A stretch of DNA of 64,000 bases from Burkholderia pyrrocinia (GTDB lineage Bacteria > Pseudomonadota > Gammaproteobacteria > Burkholderiales > Burkholderiaceae), in contig NZ_CP011503.1 in NCBI RefSeq assembly GCF_001028665.1, positions 3,224,001-3,288,000 of the forward strand. Reading direction: 5' to 3'. The notes beneath the pieces are model-generated. The model did no database searches, was not told the origin of the DNA, and worked only from the letters and a program-made list of their open reading frames with translations. Position numbers and translations under genes: made by a program. Positions 53,901 through 62,488 of the stretch are shown here, in pieces. Positions within the stretch are counted from its first letter, which is position 1; every line of letters begins with the position of its first letter.

Positions 53901-54910
53901 TCCAGCAGCCCGAGATCGCCGCGAATCCAGCCGTACCGGTAATACAGGTGCGGCCGGATCGCGCGCAGGCGCTCCGCGCATTCGCGCGCGAGCGCACGCG
54001 GCGAGCGCTCGGCATCGACATGCATGCGCAGCGGCACGATGTTCATCGCCATGCACGGCACGCCGAGCGCCGGCGTGCCGAGTCGGTTCATCACCGGCAG
54101 CCCGAGCGTCAGGTCGCACTGGCCGCCCTGCTTCGCGAGCCAGATGCCGACCGCGCACAGCAGCCACGCATTCCAGTCGACGTCGACACGCTCGGCGGCC
54201 GCGCGCAGCGCGCGCACGCGTTCGGCGTCGAGCACGCGCGTCGCGCGCCATGCGTCGGGGGCGATGTCCTGCTTCCGCGCGAGGACGAGCGGCGCGGGCA
54301 CGTCGCGCAGATGCGCGCGCCAGAACGCGCGATCGGCATCGAAGCCGCCGTCGGCGCGATAACGCGCCTCGGCCTCCACCACGCGATCGATCCGCCAGTC
54401 GGGCAGCACCGGCAGCGGCCCGCCGCCGACACGCGCGTTGTAGCGGACGGCTACGGCCTGCTGCAGCAGCCCGTAGCCGAAGCCGTCGAGCGCGATGTGA
54501 TGTACCTGCAGGTACCACCAGTGCCGGGTCGGTGACAGCCGCAGCAGCGCGGTGCGGTACAGCGGATCGGCCGTCACGTCGCAGCAGATCGACAGCGACG
54601 CCTTCATCCACGCATGCGCCGCCTGCACGGGATCCGCTTGCGCCGACAGGTCGACGAGCGGCAGCCGCGTGCGCGGCGTCCGGCGCGCCTGCCACAGCGC
54701 ATCGTCCTGCCACGCGAACCGCATGTGCAGCGCGTCGGCGTGATCGAGCACGGCCTCGACACTGTCGGTCAGCGCGGCGACGTCGAGCGCGCCGTCGAGC
54801 TCGACGGTCTCGGCCGTCAGATAGCCCGGATCGTCGGAGTCGACCTGTTGCGCGACCCAGATTCCGTACTGCGCCGAAGTCGCGCGGATCGGCGGGGATT
54901 CGTTTGTCAT
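50996..54910 (-). CDS. Single-module NRPS (C-A-T-TE), predicted lysine/diamino-acid specific
   Basis: A 1304-residue NRPS, EntF-sized. Condensation domain: residues 10-430, active site VHHIALDG. Adenylation domain: about 465-945, with YTSGSTGRPNGV, NTYGPTE, YRTGDLA and NVNGKTDRNAL. Carrier domain: Ser 988 in FDIGGKSLQAI. Thioesterase: Ser 1122 in LGWSLGGAL, His in LDCSHDG. By eye alignment to GrsA/EntF the ten specificity residues are D-A-E-D-I-G-T-I-I-K. The EntF serine code is D-V-W-H-F-S-L-V-D-K; known Lys codes are D-A-E-S-I-G-S-V-C-K-like. I infer that it joins DHB to lysine or a similar diamine amino acid. It overlaps entA. Confidence 0.9.
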   Translation of the reverse strand: MTNESPPIRATSAQYGIWVAQQVDSDDPGYLTAETVELDGALDVAALTDSVEAVLDHADALHMRFAWQDDALWQARRTPRTRLPLVDLSAQADPVQAAHAWMKASLSICCDVTADPLYRTALLRLSPTRHWWYLQVHHIALDGFGYGLLQQAVAVRYNARVGGGPLPVLPDWRIDRVVEAEARYRADGGFDADRAFWRAHLRDVPAPLVLARKQDIAPDAWRATRVLDAERVRALRAAAERVDVDWNAWLLCAVGIWLAKQGGQCDLTLGLPVMNRLGTPALGVPCMAMNIVPLRMHVDAERSPRALARECAERLRAIRPHLYYRYGWIRGDLGLLERNAFLFNQAVNVMPFERQVAFHGLASDTRAVSGGPVKDLNVTLAVRGGAWHLTLEANPNAYDEAVLAAHARDLAAWLDAFAEQAPDEPVSVLLDGMPAPSIVRGAPLAGPYDDVLARIERIARDAPAHPAIEAGDWRIDYRALLADADALASELERRGVARDARVAIAAPRAPDVIAVMLAVLKVGATIVPIDPDGPPQRVASMLADAAPALVITRDVYRECAGGRPVLDLDAARVPSPRDVACAAPDAAQPAYLLYTSGSTGRPNGVLVGRGSLAHFVASTRDLYRIGPSDRVLQFAPLHFDASFEEIFATLCNGATLVLRDDAMLDSIDAFTAEVERRRITVLDLPTAYWHVLAHALDARHAQRLAGVRLTIIGGEAALPERIRRWHAHLPHLALLNTYGPTEATIIATAACVSGPGVVWRDGEPVPIGTPRAGVDAQVVDERLYPVAEGRTGELVLCGDALALGYPGNAALTSERFVTLPGSGARAYRTGDLATVRDGRLVFDGRIDHEVKISGVRIDPREIEDWLLRTPDVREAAVVALRGDADVTTLAAFVVGVDETTALRARLADALPAAAIPDAWHVLERLPRNVNGKTDRNALRQHAMAARIGVDDNPRADALERQVVHAWRSVLGGVALTPDSNFFDIGGKSLQAIQVSARLATALGRDVPVSMLFRHATVAALAAALRTPLPYRPRAERDAFAPHLAIQTAGGAAQRLICIHPADGLAWSYLRLAAYLPDTTVDGLQLSVGDTNGAADFDALVDTYVRRVRALQPDGPYHLLGWSLGGALAYAVAAALERVGAPVGVLALMDSYPSSAWMAQPQPETGDALRILLTVNGDFDTEALSDALLRQRLLRANSPFAALGGAGLDALVDATLRQMRQFRAAPTPQYGGELLLFNATRKRPGTPAPDSWAAHRPAALPTCVALDCSHDGMSDPEPMAAIGAALTERLAAWADMGTVTRNLNR

Positions 54911-54954
54911 GAGCGAGCTAGCTCCGAAGTTCGTTGAGCCGGACGCGGGCCGCG

Positions 54955-55281
54955 TCACGCGCCCCGCTCCCATGCGACCACCAGCGCCCGGTTACGCGAC
55001 ATCAGCCCCAGGTGCTCGTCCATCACGTACTGGATCTGCTCGAGCTGCTCCGACGAGTCGGCTTCGCAGCGAAGCTGCAGCACGTCGTCGGTGCGCAGCA
55101 TCCGGCAGACGCCGTACGGGAAATCGACGGTCGCGCGATGCTCGTCGAACACGACGGGCACCTTGATCGCGTAGTGCTTGCACAGCTTGAACAGCACGCG
55201 GTCGGCCTGCGGCACCGACACCTCCGCCGTGCTGACGAACGACGCCGGACGGGCATCGGGCATCGCCGGACGCGCCGTCAT
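54955..55281 (-). CDS. DUF2218 protein in the siderophore operon
   Basis: A 108-residue soluble protein. SFVSTAEVSVPQADRVLFKLCKHY, KVPVVFDEHRATVDFPYGVCRML and EADSSEQLEQIQYVMDEHL match the DUF2218 pattern often found in siderophore gene clusters. Its role is not established. The ATG overlaps the entB stop (ATGA) and 44 bp separate it from the NRPS gene, so it is translated as part of the operon. Confidence 0.85.
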   Translation of the reverse strand: MTARPAMPDARPASFVSTAEVSVPQADRVLFKLCKHYAIKVPVVFDEHRATVDFPYGVCRMLRTDDVLQLRCEADSSEQLEQIQYVMDEHLGLMSRNRALVVAWERGA

Positions 55282-56153
55282 GCGCTCACCCGCGCCGCGC
55301 GCTGCAGCACCCGCGTCCATGCGCCGAGCGTCGGCTGCTCGGCGAGCTGGACGAACGTGACGTCGTAGCCTTGCGCGCGCCACTGCTCGACGAGCGTCAT
55401 CATCCGGATCGAATCGAGCCCGCAATCGACCAGGTTGTCGTGCTCGCGCAGGTCGGCGGCCGGCATCCGCAGGCTGCGGGCGACCTGCGCCGCGATCGCG
55501 GCGAGCATCGGTGCCGCATCGTCCGCCGGCGCGACGCCGACGAGCGCGTCCGTGGTCACCGCCATTCCGCAGCGTCCAGCCACGTAGTCGAGCGCCATGC
55601 GGTGCTCGCGCTCGGAGAAATCCGCGAGCGCGTCGGCGACGAAAAACGGCTGCACGTCGCGCATGAACGCGTCGCAGGCGGTCATCAGACAGCCGATGTG
55701 CGCGTAGATCCCGCAGATCGCGAGCTGGTCGCGCCCCTGCTCGCGCAGGCGCGTCTCGAGCGGCGAGCGCCGGAACGCGCTGTAGCGCCACTTGTCGAGC
55801 ACCGTGTCGCCGGGCGCCGGCGCGAGCGCGTCGCAGATCGCCGCGCGCGACGGCTGCGCGGTGAGGCCCGGTCCCCACATGTCGGTCAGGAGCGCCCGGT
55901 CGGCCGCCGCCTGGGTTGCCGGCTGCGCGGTGTAGTAGACCGGCATCCCGGCGGCATGCGCGAAATCGATCAGGCGGCGCACGTGCGCGACGAGCGTCGG
56001 CACGGGCGCGGCCGCACGGTCGTAGAAGTCGAGGAAGTAGTCCTGCATGTCGTGCACGAGCAGCGCCGCGCGGCGCGGGTCGAACCGCCAGTTCACGCGG
56101 TTCGCCGGCAGCTCGGCCGGCATCGGATAGGAAGCGATTTTCGGAATGGCCAT
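55278..56153 (-). CDS. entB: Isochorismatase with aryl carrier domain
   Basis: A 291-residue two-domain protein. The isochorismatase part (residues 1-205) has [12 protein letters not shown], the catalytic Lys in [14 protein letters not shown] and [20 protein letters not shown]. The aryl carrier domain (about 215-290) carries Ser 248 in CGLDSIRMM for phosphopantetheine. It converts isochorismate to 2,3-dihydro-DHB and presents activated DHB to the NRPS. Start at 56153 ([12 protein letters not shown]) is the normal EntB N-terminus; the ribosome site is weak. Confidence 0.93.
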   Translation of the reverse strand: MAIPKIASYPMPAELPANRVNWRFDPRRAALLVHDMQDYFLDFYDRAAAPVPTLVAHVRRLIDFAHAAGMPVYYTAQPATQAAADRALLTDMWGPGLTAQPSRAAICDALAPAPGDTVLDKWRYSAFRRSPLETRLREQGRDQLAICGIYAHIGCLMTACDAFMRDVQPFFVADALADFSEREHRMALDYVAGRCGMAVTTDALVGVAPADDAAPMLAAIAAQVARSLRMPAADLREHDNLVDCGLDSIRMMTLVEQWRAQGYDVTFVQLAEQPTLGAWTRVLQRAARVSA

Positions 56154-56201
56154 GTTGGATTGCTTTGGAATTGAAAAATCGACGGGGCGTCGCCGCACCC
56201 G

Positions 56202-57818
56202 TCACGCAGCGGCGGCGAGCCGATCCGCGATGTGCTGCCGAAGCGCGCGCTTGTCGATCTTGCCGACGGGCGTTTTCGGGAATGCGTCGACGAATTCGAT
56301 CCGGTCGGGCACCTTGTAAGCGGCCACGCCCTGGCCACGCACGAAGCGCACGAGGTCCGCCGCGGCCGGCGCGGGCGCGCCGCGAATCACGTACGCGCAA
56401 CTGCGTTCGCCGAGATACGGGTCGGGCATCGCGACCAGCGCCGCGTCGACGACGCCCGGATGCGCGAGCAGCAGGTGTTCGATTTCCTCGGCCGGGATCT
56501 TCTCGCCGCCGCGGTTGATCTGGTCCTTCGCGCGCCCCTCGACGACGAGCTGGCCGCCCGCCGTCAGGCGGACGCGATCGCCGGTGCGATAGAAGCCGTC
56601 CGCCGTGAACGCGCGCGCGTTGTGCGCGGCCGCGTCGTAGTAGCCGCGGATCGTGTACGGGCCGCGCGTCAGCAGATGGCCGACCTCGCCGGGTGCGACC
56701 GGGCGGTCGTCGTCGTCGACGATGCGGATCTCGTCGTCCGGCGAGATCGGGCGCCCTTGCGTGGCGATCACCACGTCGCGCGGATCGTCGAGCCTCGTGT
56801 AGTTGACGAGCCCTTCGGCCATCCCGAACACCTGCTGCAATTGCGTGCCGAAGCCGTCGGCCGCGCGCGCCGCAAGCGCCGGATCGAAGCGCGCGCCGCC
56901 GACCTGTACGAGTTCGAGGCTCGCCAGCGCGCCGCGCCGCTGCCCGGCCGCGGCCAGCCATACGGGCACGAGCGGCGGCACCAGTGCCGCCACCGTCACG
57001 CGCTCGCGCTCGATCAGCGGGAACGCGGCGTCAGGGCTCGCGCCGTCGCTCAGCACGACGGTGCCGCCGGCATCGAAGACACCGAGCGAGCCCGGCGAAC
57101 TCAGCGCATAGTTGTGCGCGGCCGGCAGCGCCGCGAGATAGACGCTGCGTTCGGTCAGCCCGCAAATGCGCGCGCTCTCGCGCACGCTGTACAGGTAGTC
57201 GTCGTGCGTGCGCGGGATCAGCTTCGGCGTACCCGTGCTGCCGCCCGACAGTTGCAGGAACGCGATCTCGTGCGCGCCGGGCCCCGGCGGCAGCGCGACG
57301 TCGGGCGTCGCATCCGGCAGCGCCACGCGCGTATTGCCGGGCGTCGTGAACAGCACATGGCGCAGCGTCGGCGCATCGGTGCGGATCTCGCTCGCGAGCG
57401 CCCGGTAGTCGAACCCGTCGTGCTGTTCGGCCGCGACATAGGCGACCGCGCCCGCGTACCGGCAGAAGTAGCCGATCTCGCGCCGGCGATGCGCGGGCAG
57501 CGCGAACACCGGCAGCGCGCCGATCCGGAACAGCGCAAACGTCACCGCGAAGAAGGCGACGCAGTTCGGCAATTGCACGACGACGCGCTCGCCCGGCACG
57601 ATCCCGCACGCGGTCAGCGCGCGGGCCGTGCGTTCGGCTTCCGCCGCGAACGTCCGGTACGACCAGCGCAGGTCGCCCTGTACGAGCGCGACGCGTTCGC
57701 CGTGCCGCGCGACGCGTTCGTCGAACCACTGCGCGAACGACTGGCCGAGCCAGTATCCCTTCTGCCGATACGCGGCGGCGAACGCGTCCGGCCACGGCGT
57801 GCGGTTCGCGGACGTCAT
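56202..57818 (-). CDS. entE: 2,3-dihydroxybenzoate-AMP ligase
   Basis: A 538-residue stand-alone adenylation enzyme. [22 protein letters not shown] is the P-loop motif; [37 protein letters not shown] and [13 protein letters not shown] complete the ANL core. The pocket residue Asn in HNYA is typical of DHB-activating enzymes. It makes DHB-AMP and loads EntB. The ATG overlaps the entC stop by four bases; 48 bp separate its stop from the entB start. Confidence 0.93.
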   Translation of the reverse strand: MTSANRTPWPDAFAAAYRQKGYWLGQSFAQWFDERVARHGERVALVQGDLRWSYRTFAAEAERTARALTACGIVPGERVVVQLPNCVAFFAVTFALFRIGALPVFALPAHRRREIGYFCRYAGAVAYVAAEQHDGFDYRALASEIRTDAPTLRHVLFTTPGNTRVALPDATPDVALPPGPGAHEIAFLQLSGGSTGTPKLIPRTHDDYLYSVRESARICGLTERSVYLAALPAAHNYALSSPGSLGVFDAGGTVVLSDGASPDAAFPLIERERVTVAALVPPLVPVWLAAAGQRRGALASLELVQVGGARFDPALAARAADGFGTQLQQVFGMAEGLVNYTRLDDPRDVVIATQGRPISPDDEIRIVDDDDRPVAPGEVGHLLTRGPYTIRGYYDAAAHNARAFTADGFYRTGDRVRLTAGGQLVVEGRAKDQINRGGEKIPAEEIEHLLLAHPGVVDAALVAMPDPYLGERSCAYVIRGAPAPAAADLVRFVRGQGVAAYKVPDRIEFVDAFPKTPVGKIDKRALRQHIADRLAAAA

Positions 57819-58999
57819 GCGGCCTCCCGCGCGGCGCCCGATGCGGCATCGCGATCGATACCGAGCGCATCCAGCATCGTCCGGAACTTGGCGGCGGTTT
57901 CCGCGCGTTCGCCTTCGGGCGTCGATTCGCCGACCACGCCCGCGCCCGCATAGAGCCGCAGCGTGCGGTCGAACGCTTCGGCGCAGCGAATCGTGACGAC
58001 CCACTCGCCGTCGCCATGCGCATCGACCCAGCCGAGCATCCCCGCGTAGAAGCCGCGATCGAACGGCTCGGCATCGCGAATGCAGTCGCGCGCCGCCGCG
58101 CGCGGCGCGCCGCAGACGGCGGGCGTCGGATGCAGCGCGAGTGCGAGCGTCAACGCATCCGCATCGGTTTCGCCGCACACCTCGGTCGACAGATGCCACA
58201 TCGTTTCCGTGTGGACGAGCGACGGGCGCGCCGGCACGTCGAGCCGTCGGCACAGCGGCGCGAGGCTGTCGCGCACGGCTTCCACGACGACCCGATGTTC
58301 GTCGAGATCCTTCGTGGACGCCAGCAGCGCCTGCGCGCGGCGCCGGTCCTCGACCGGGTCGCGGCTACGCGGCGCGGAACCCGCCAACGGATTCGCGCGC
58401 ACGACGCCGCCGAAGCGGTTCACGAGCAGTTCCGGGCTCGCGCCCAGCAGCGTGCGTCCCGCGCCGAGATCCACGGAGAACGTATAGCCGTGCGGATTGC
58501 ACGACGCGAGTCGCGCGACGAGCGCCGCAACGTCGACCGGCACCTCGCCGGTCGCCTCCAGCGTGCGCGCCAGCACGACCTTGTCGAGCTCGCCCGCGCG
58601 AATCCTGGCAACCGCCTGCGCGACCGCGTCCGCATACGCATCCGCGGACGGCACCTCGCGCGTCGCATAGCGCGTGCCGGCCGGCCCGGCTGCCCGCTGC
58701 GCGCCGAGCGGCCGCGCGCGCAGCATCGTGCGCGCAACCCGCAGCGCAGTCGGCGCGCCGACGTCGAACGGCACCGCGCCGACCACCGTCGCGCCTACGT
58801 GGCCGTCGGCCCGTGCGCGGCGCAACGCATCGTTCACGCGCGCCGCGAGCGCCGCGTCCGCATGCGGGATCGCCTCCGCGACATCGCAGGCCAGCACCGT
58901 ATGCGCCGGCGTTGCGAGAAACAACGGGGTATCCGCGCGATACACATCCCACACGTTATGGGGTACTAATAGTTCGTCGGGTCGGGAAATCGCATTCAT
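57815..58999 (-). CDS. entC: Isochorismate synthase
   Basis: A 394-residue chorismate-utilising enzyme. [65 protein letters not shown] and [25 protein letters not shown] are standard for EntC/DhbC; the Glu and Lys in these motifs bind Mg2+ and activate water. Turns chorismate into isochorismate. GGAGG lies about 10 bases before the ATG at 58999. It lies 49 bp after the receptor stop. Confidence 0.93.
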   Translation of the reverse strand: MNAISRPDELLVPHNVWDVYRADTPLFLATPAHTVLACDVAEAIPHADAALAARVNDALRRARADGHVGATVVGAVPFDVGAPTALRVARTMLRARPLGAQRAAGPAGTRYATREVPSADAYADAVAQAVARIRAGELDKVVLARTLEATGEVPVDVAALVARLASCNPHGYTFSVDLGAGRTLLGASPELLVNRFGGVVRANPLAGSAPRSRDPVEDRRRAQALLASTKDLDEHRVVVEAVRDSLAPLCRRLDVPARPSLVHTETMWHLSTEVCGETDADALTLALALHPTPAVCGAPRAAARDCIRDAEPFDRGFYAGMLGWVDAHGDGEWVVTIRCAEAFDRTLRLYAGAGVVGESTPEGERAETAAKFRTMLDALGIDRDAASGAAREAA

Positions 59000-59048
59000 G
59001 ACATTGCCTCCAGATTGAATGAGCCGGCGCGGCGCGCCGGCCATGCCG

Positions 59049-61256
59049 TCACATTTCGGCGGTCAGGCTCACCGCGATGCGGCGCCCCTGGTCGACGAGC
59101 CAGTTGCCGCTCAGCCCGGTCGTGCGCGTGCGATCGTCGATCGGCACCATCTTGTTGGTCAGGTTGAGCACCGCGAAATTGACGGAGAAACGCTTGTCGA
59201 TCCGGTAGCGCCCGCCGAGATCGAAGGTCGTCGTCGACGGCCGCTCGCGCACGCCCTGCGCGCCGTTGCGGAACGCGGCCCAGTATTCGCTGCCGCTGTA
59301 GTTCGCCGCCGCGTAGAGGTCGAGCCTGGCAGTCGGCGTCCAGTCGACCTGCACGTTGAATTTGTGCTTCGGCGTCTTGTCGAGCGGATAGCCGTCGAGC
59401 GAACTGCCGTTGAACGCCTTCTCGCCGCTGCCCTCGCGACGCGATTCGGTCAGCGTGTAGGCGCCCGACACCCTCAGCGTGCGCGACAGGCGCGTGCCCG
59501 CGCCGATCTCGAGCCCGTACAGCTTGACCCGGTCGATGTTGTCGTACACATAGATGTTGCGGCCCGGCGAGCGCGGATCGGCCTTGCCCGTGTCGTAGCT
59601 CGCCACCTTGTTCTTGAACAGGTTGTTGAACAGCGTCAGGCCCGCGTACGTGTCGCCCAGGTCGTAGCGCACGCCGAGCTCCTCGGTCAGACTCGTCTCC
59701 GGCTTGAGATCCGGATTGCCGCACAGCGTGCCGGGCGTCGCGCCCGCCGCGCCGCCCGACGTCATGCAGTAGCCGGCCGTGCTCTGACGCAGCGACGGCG
59801 GGCGGAAACCGGTCGATACGCCGCCGCGCACCGTCCACGCCTTGCTGAGCTGGTACACGCCGTAGATGCGCGGGCTCACGTGGCTGCCGTAGCGGTCGTC
59901 GTGATCGAGTCGCACGCCGGTCGTCAGCGTGAAGCGGTCGTTGAAGAAGTAGTCGTTCTCGCCGAACAGCGCCCACGCGTTGCGTGTGACGCGATCCGCA
60001 TTGGCGCCATGCCCTTTCGGCACCGCGTCCTGCACGCTGACGCCCGACAGCCTCGACCAGATGTGCTGGCCACCCACCGTCAGGATGTTGCGCTCGCCCC
60101 ACCACGGCACGGCGGCCTTGGCCTCGAGGATCGTGTCGGTCAGCGCGGGCTTCACCGACGAACGCCCGGCCGGCGTCCACTGGTCCTGCACGCCGCGCTC
60201 GCCGTACAGCGACACCGTCGTGTCGGCGAAGCCCCAGCGGCCGTCGTGCGTGATGCCCCAGTAATCGCGGACATGACGCGTCTCCGTGAGCGCGGTGGCC
60301 GCCGTGCGCGGCGTGAGCGGCGCGGCGCTCTTGCCCGGCGTGCTGAGATAGGTGAGCTGCTCGCGCCCGATGTTCACGCTCACGTCCTGGTTGCTCGCGG
60401 GTTTCGCGGACAACTTCACGTCGAAGCTGCCGATCCGCTGGCCGTTCGCGCCACCCGTCCCGCTGTTCGGGTAGTAGATGTCGTCTTCGCCGCGATGCAG
60501 GAGACGCCCCGACGCCTGCAGCCCGAGCACGTCGGATTTCAGCGGGCCGCCGAGCCAGAAGTCGACGCTCTGCGTGTCGCCCTGGTTCGATTCGAGCTGC
60601 CACACACTGCCGGCCGTGATCGTGCCGCCCCAGCGCTTCGGCACCTTGCGCGTGATCACGTTGATCACGCCGCCCATCGCGTCGGCGCCGTACAGCGACG
60701 ACATCGGGCCGCGCACGACCTCGATCCGCTCGATCGCGGACAGCGGCGGCATCAGGTTCGACTGCACACCGGCCGTGCCGCGGTTCATTGTTTCGCGCGT
60801 GTTCTGGCGACGGCCGTCGACGAGGATCAGCGTGTACTCGCCCGGCATCCCGCGAATCGAGATGTCCTGGTCGTTCGGCGATGCACCGACGACGCTCACG
60901 CCCTCGACGTTGGCGACGATCTCGGCAACCGACGTATACGGCTTCGCCTCGATGTCTTCCCGGCTGATCACCGAAATGCTCGCGGGAGCCTCGCGGATCG
61001 CCTGCTCGCGGCGGCTCGCCGTGACGACGACCTCCTTCAGCATGGCCGGATCGGCGGCGGCCTCCGGCGGCGCTGATCCGGCCGGCTTGGCCGGGTCGTC
61101 CTGTTTGGCGGCGGCGGATCGGGCGGCGACGGCAGACGCGGCGGCAGGTTCCGCCGCCCGGTCAGGCGCCTGCGCCCACGCGCACGACGCCCCCATCAGA
61201 TACAGGCCGGCGACGACAACCGGCTTCAATGCAAGGCTTGCAGCTTGACTCGACAT
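59049..61256 (-). CDS. TonB-dependent catecholate siderophore receptor (FepA/PfeA-like)
   Basis: A 735-residue outer-membrane receptor. Signal peptide to about residue 28; an unusual Ala/Pro-rich stretch (30-68) precedes the TonB box and plug (LKEVVVTASRREQAIREAPASISVI, IRGMPGEYTLILVDGRRQN, IERIEVVRGPMSSLYGADAMGGVINVITRK). The 22-strand barrel ends in RIAVSLTAEM. The plug resembles enterobactin-type receptors. A Fur box and a large dyad lie immediately upstream (61271-61311), and the biosynthesis genes follow. Confidence 0.92.
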   Translation of the reverse strand: MSSQAASLALKPVVVAGLYLMGASCAWAQAPDRAAEPAAASAVAARSAAAKQDDPAKPAGSAPPEAAADPAMLKEVVVTASRREQAIREAPASISVISREDIEAKPYTSVAEIVANVEGVSVVGASPNDQDISIRGMPGEYTLILVDGRRQNTRETMNRGTAGVQSNLMPPLSAIERIEVVRGPMSSLYGADAMGGVINVITRKVPKRWGGTITAGSVWQLESNQGDTQSVDFWLGGPLKSDVLGLQASGRLLHRGEDDIYYPNSGTGGANGQRIGSFDVKLSAKPASNQDVSVNIGREQLTYLSTPGKSAAPLTPRTAATALTETRHVRDYWGITHDGRWGFADTTVSLYGERGVQDQWTPAGRSSVKPALTDTILEAKAAVPWWGERNILTVGGQHIWSRLSGVSVQDAVPKGHGANADRVTRNAWALFGENDYFFNDRFTLTTGVRLDHDDRYGSHVSPRIYGVYQLSKAWTVRGGVSTGFRPPSLRQSTAGYCMTSGGAAGATPGTLCGNPDLKPETSLTEELGVRYDLGDTYAGLTLFNNLFKNKVASYDTGKADPRSPGRNIYVYDNIDRVKLYGLEIGAGTRLSRTLRVSGAYTLTESRREGSGEKAFNGSSLDGYPLDKTPKHKFNVQVDWTPTARLDLYAAANYSGSEYWAAFRNGAQGVRERPSTTTFDLGGRYRIDKRFSVNFAVLNLTNKMVPIDDRTRTTGLSGNWLVDQGRRIAVSLTAEM

Positions 61257-61270
61257 GGTGGCGCTTTCGA

Positions 61271-61311
61271 TGTTTCAAAATGTGATTGATTCTCATTTAC
61301 ATTATGAAACA
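61271..61311. promoter_or_regulatory. Long dyad overlapping a Fur box before the receptor gene
   Basis: TGTTTCA-A-AATGT (61271-61283) and ACATT-A-TGAAACA (61299-61311) are inverted arms around 15 central bases. The middle contains GATTGATTCTCATTT, whose minus-strand reading AATGAGAATCAATC fits a Fur box. The dyad starts 14 bp before the receptor ATG. Confidence 0.7.
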
Positions 61312-61373
61312 TGTAATCAACCGAAATCTTTGCGTAAGCATCGAAGTCGTTTGAGCGCCGTCGCCGGCCGTCG

Positions 61374-62345
61374 TCAGCGTCGGTCGCTGCGTCGCGCGAG
61401 CGTCGGCGTGACGCCGAAGCGGCGCTTGTAGGCCGTCGCGAAGTTCGCGGCGCTCGTGTAGCCGGCCAGCGCCGCGGCCTGCTTGACGCTCACCGCGTCG
61501 CGCTCGAGCGCGAGCCGCGCGCGCTGCAGATGATGTTCGCGGACGAAGTCGAACACGGTCGTGCCGTAGGCCGCGCGGAACTGGCGCTGCATCGCGTTCG
61601 CGCTCATCCCGGCGTGCCGCGCGATGTCGTCGAGCGACAGTTCCTGCGCCGCGTCGCTCGCGAGGAACGCGCGCAGCTCGGCCATCCGGCGATAGTCGCG
61701 CGACCCGAGCGACGCGTCCGACGCCTGCGCGGCATCGCTCTCGAGCGGCGTGAACGCCTCGGCGAGCAGTTCGAGCACGCGGCTTTCCAGATAGATCGCC
61801 TGCAGCATCGGCTGATAGGCCGGCGGCCGCACGATCTGTTCGGCGAGCGCCGTCGCGCGCGGCGTCGGCTGCCAGAAGCGGATCGCGAGATGCGCGGACA
61901 GCATCGCGCCGAGCTGTTCCGGCAGAACGCCGCGGCTGGCCTCCTGCAGATGGCCGAGCCATTCGCCCGACATCGCGAGGCTCAGCCGCCGCGCGTAACC
62001 GCCCTTGCTGAGCCGCCTGCGGAACGTGTCCGGCTCGACCGCGTTGAGCAGGAACGACTGCATCCGCACCGCGGGCCGCGCGGTTTCGCGGTCCACGCGG
62101 CCGGTGCGGCGCCCGTCGGTCGTCAACACCACGCGCCGGTCGCCGTACGACACGTCGAGCGCACCCTCGAGCAGCAGCACGAGATGCAGGCCCGGTGAAC
62201 ACTGCCCCGACATCACGGCGTCGAATTCGTCCGTTGCATCGTCCGAATGGATCCGCAACCCGGGCCGCACCTCGCGGGTCCGCGCGACGTGCGCATCGTG
62301 TCGATAGCGATCGGAATGGGAAGCGGCTGGCGTCAGCGCTGTCAT
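61374..62345 (-). CDS. AraC-family regulator of siderophore genes
   Basis: A 323-residue regulator. The N-terminal two thirds bind a ligand in PchR-like proteins; the C-terminal 100 residues hold two helix-turn-helix motifs (SLDDIARHAGMSANAMQRQFRAAYGTTVFDFV and SVKQAAALAGYTSAANFATAYKRRFGVTP). Likely activates the receptor and biosynthesis genes in answer to the ferri-siderophore. Start at 62345 has GGGGG upstream; an alternative GTG at 62384 adds 13 residues. Confidence 0.9.
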   Translation of the reverse strand: MTALTPAASHSDRYRHDAHVARTREVRPGLRIHSDDATDEFDAVMSGQCSPGLHLVLLLEGALDVSYGDRRVVLTTDGRRTGRVDRETARPAVRMQSFLLNAVEPDTFRRRLSKGGYARRLSLAMSGEWLGHLQEASRGVLPEQLGAMLSAHLAIRFWQPTPRATALAEQIVRPPAYQPMLQAIYLESRVLELLAEAFTPLESDAAQASDASLGSRDYRRMAELRAFLASDAAQELSLDDIARHAGMSANAMQRQFRAAYGTTVFDFVREHHLQRARLALERDAVSVKQAAALAGYTSAANFATAYKRRFGVTPTLARRSDRR

Positions 62346-62441
62346 GTCGTCATACCCCCGCGCGCAGGCCTCTTGCGCCCGCACAAACTATTTTGGTGTT
62401 CGATCAAACGGCCGATACCCCTTGCATGGCCTCGGCTCGGC

Positions 62442-62470
62442 TACAATTAAATGAGAATTGTTCTCATTTA
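62442..62470 (+). promoter_or_regulatory. Fur box and -10 element of the binding-protein operon
   Basis: AAATGAGAA-TTG-TTCTCATTT (62449-62469), extended by one T-A pair on each side, is a near-ideal Fur site. It directly follows a TACAAT -10 hexamer at 62442-62447, so Fur would block the start site. It may also serve the divergent AraC gene. Confidence 0.85.
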
Positions 62471-62488
62471 TATCGTATCGGGAGTCGC

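Noticed and set aside
52367..54535. A 722-residue plus-strand frame inside the NRPS gene
   Set aside because: The NRPS motifs are intact on the other strand; this frame shows only antisense composition.
50996..54910. Calling the NRPS EntF and the product enterobactin
   Set aside because: Domain order and size match EntF, but the specificity residues read do not match a serine pocket.
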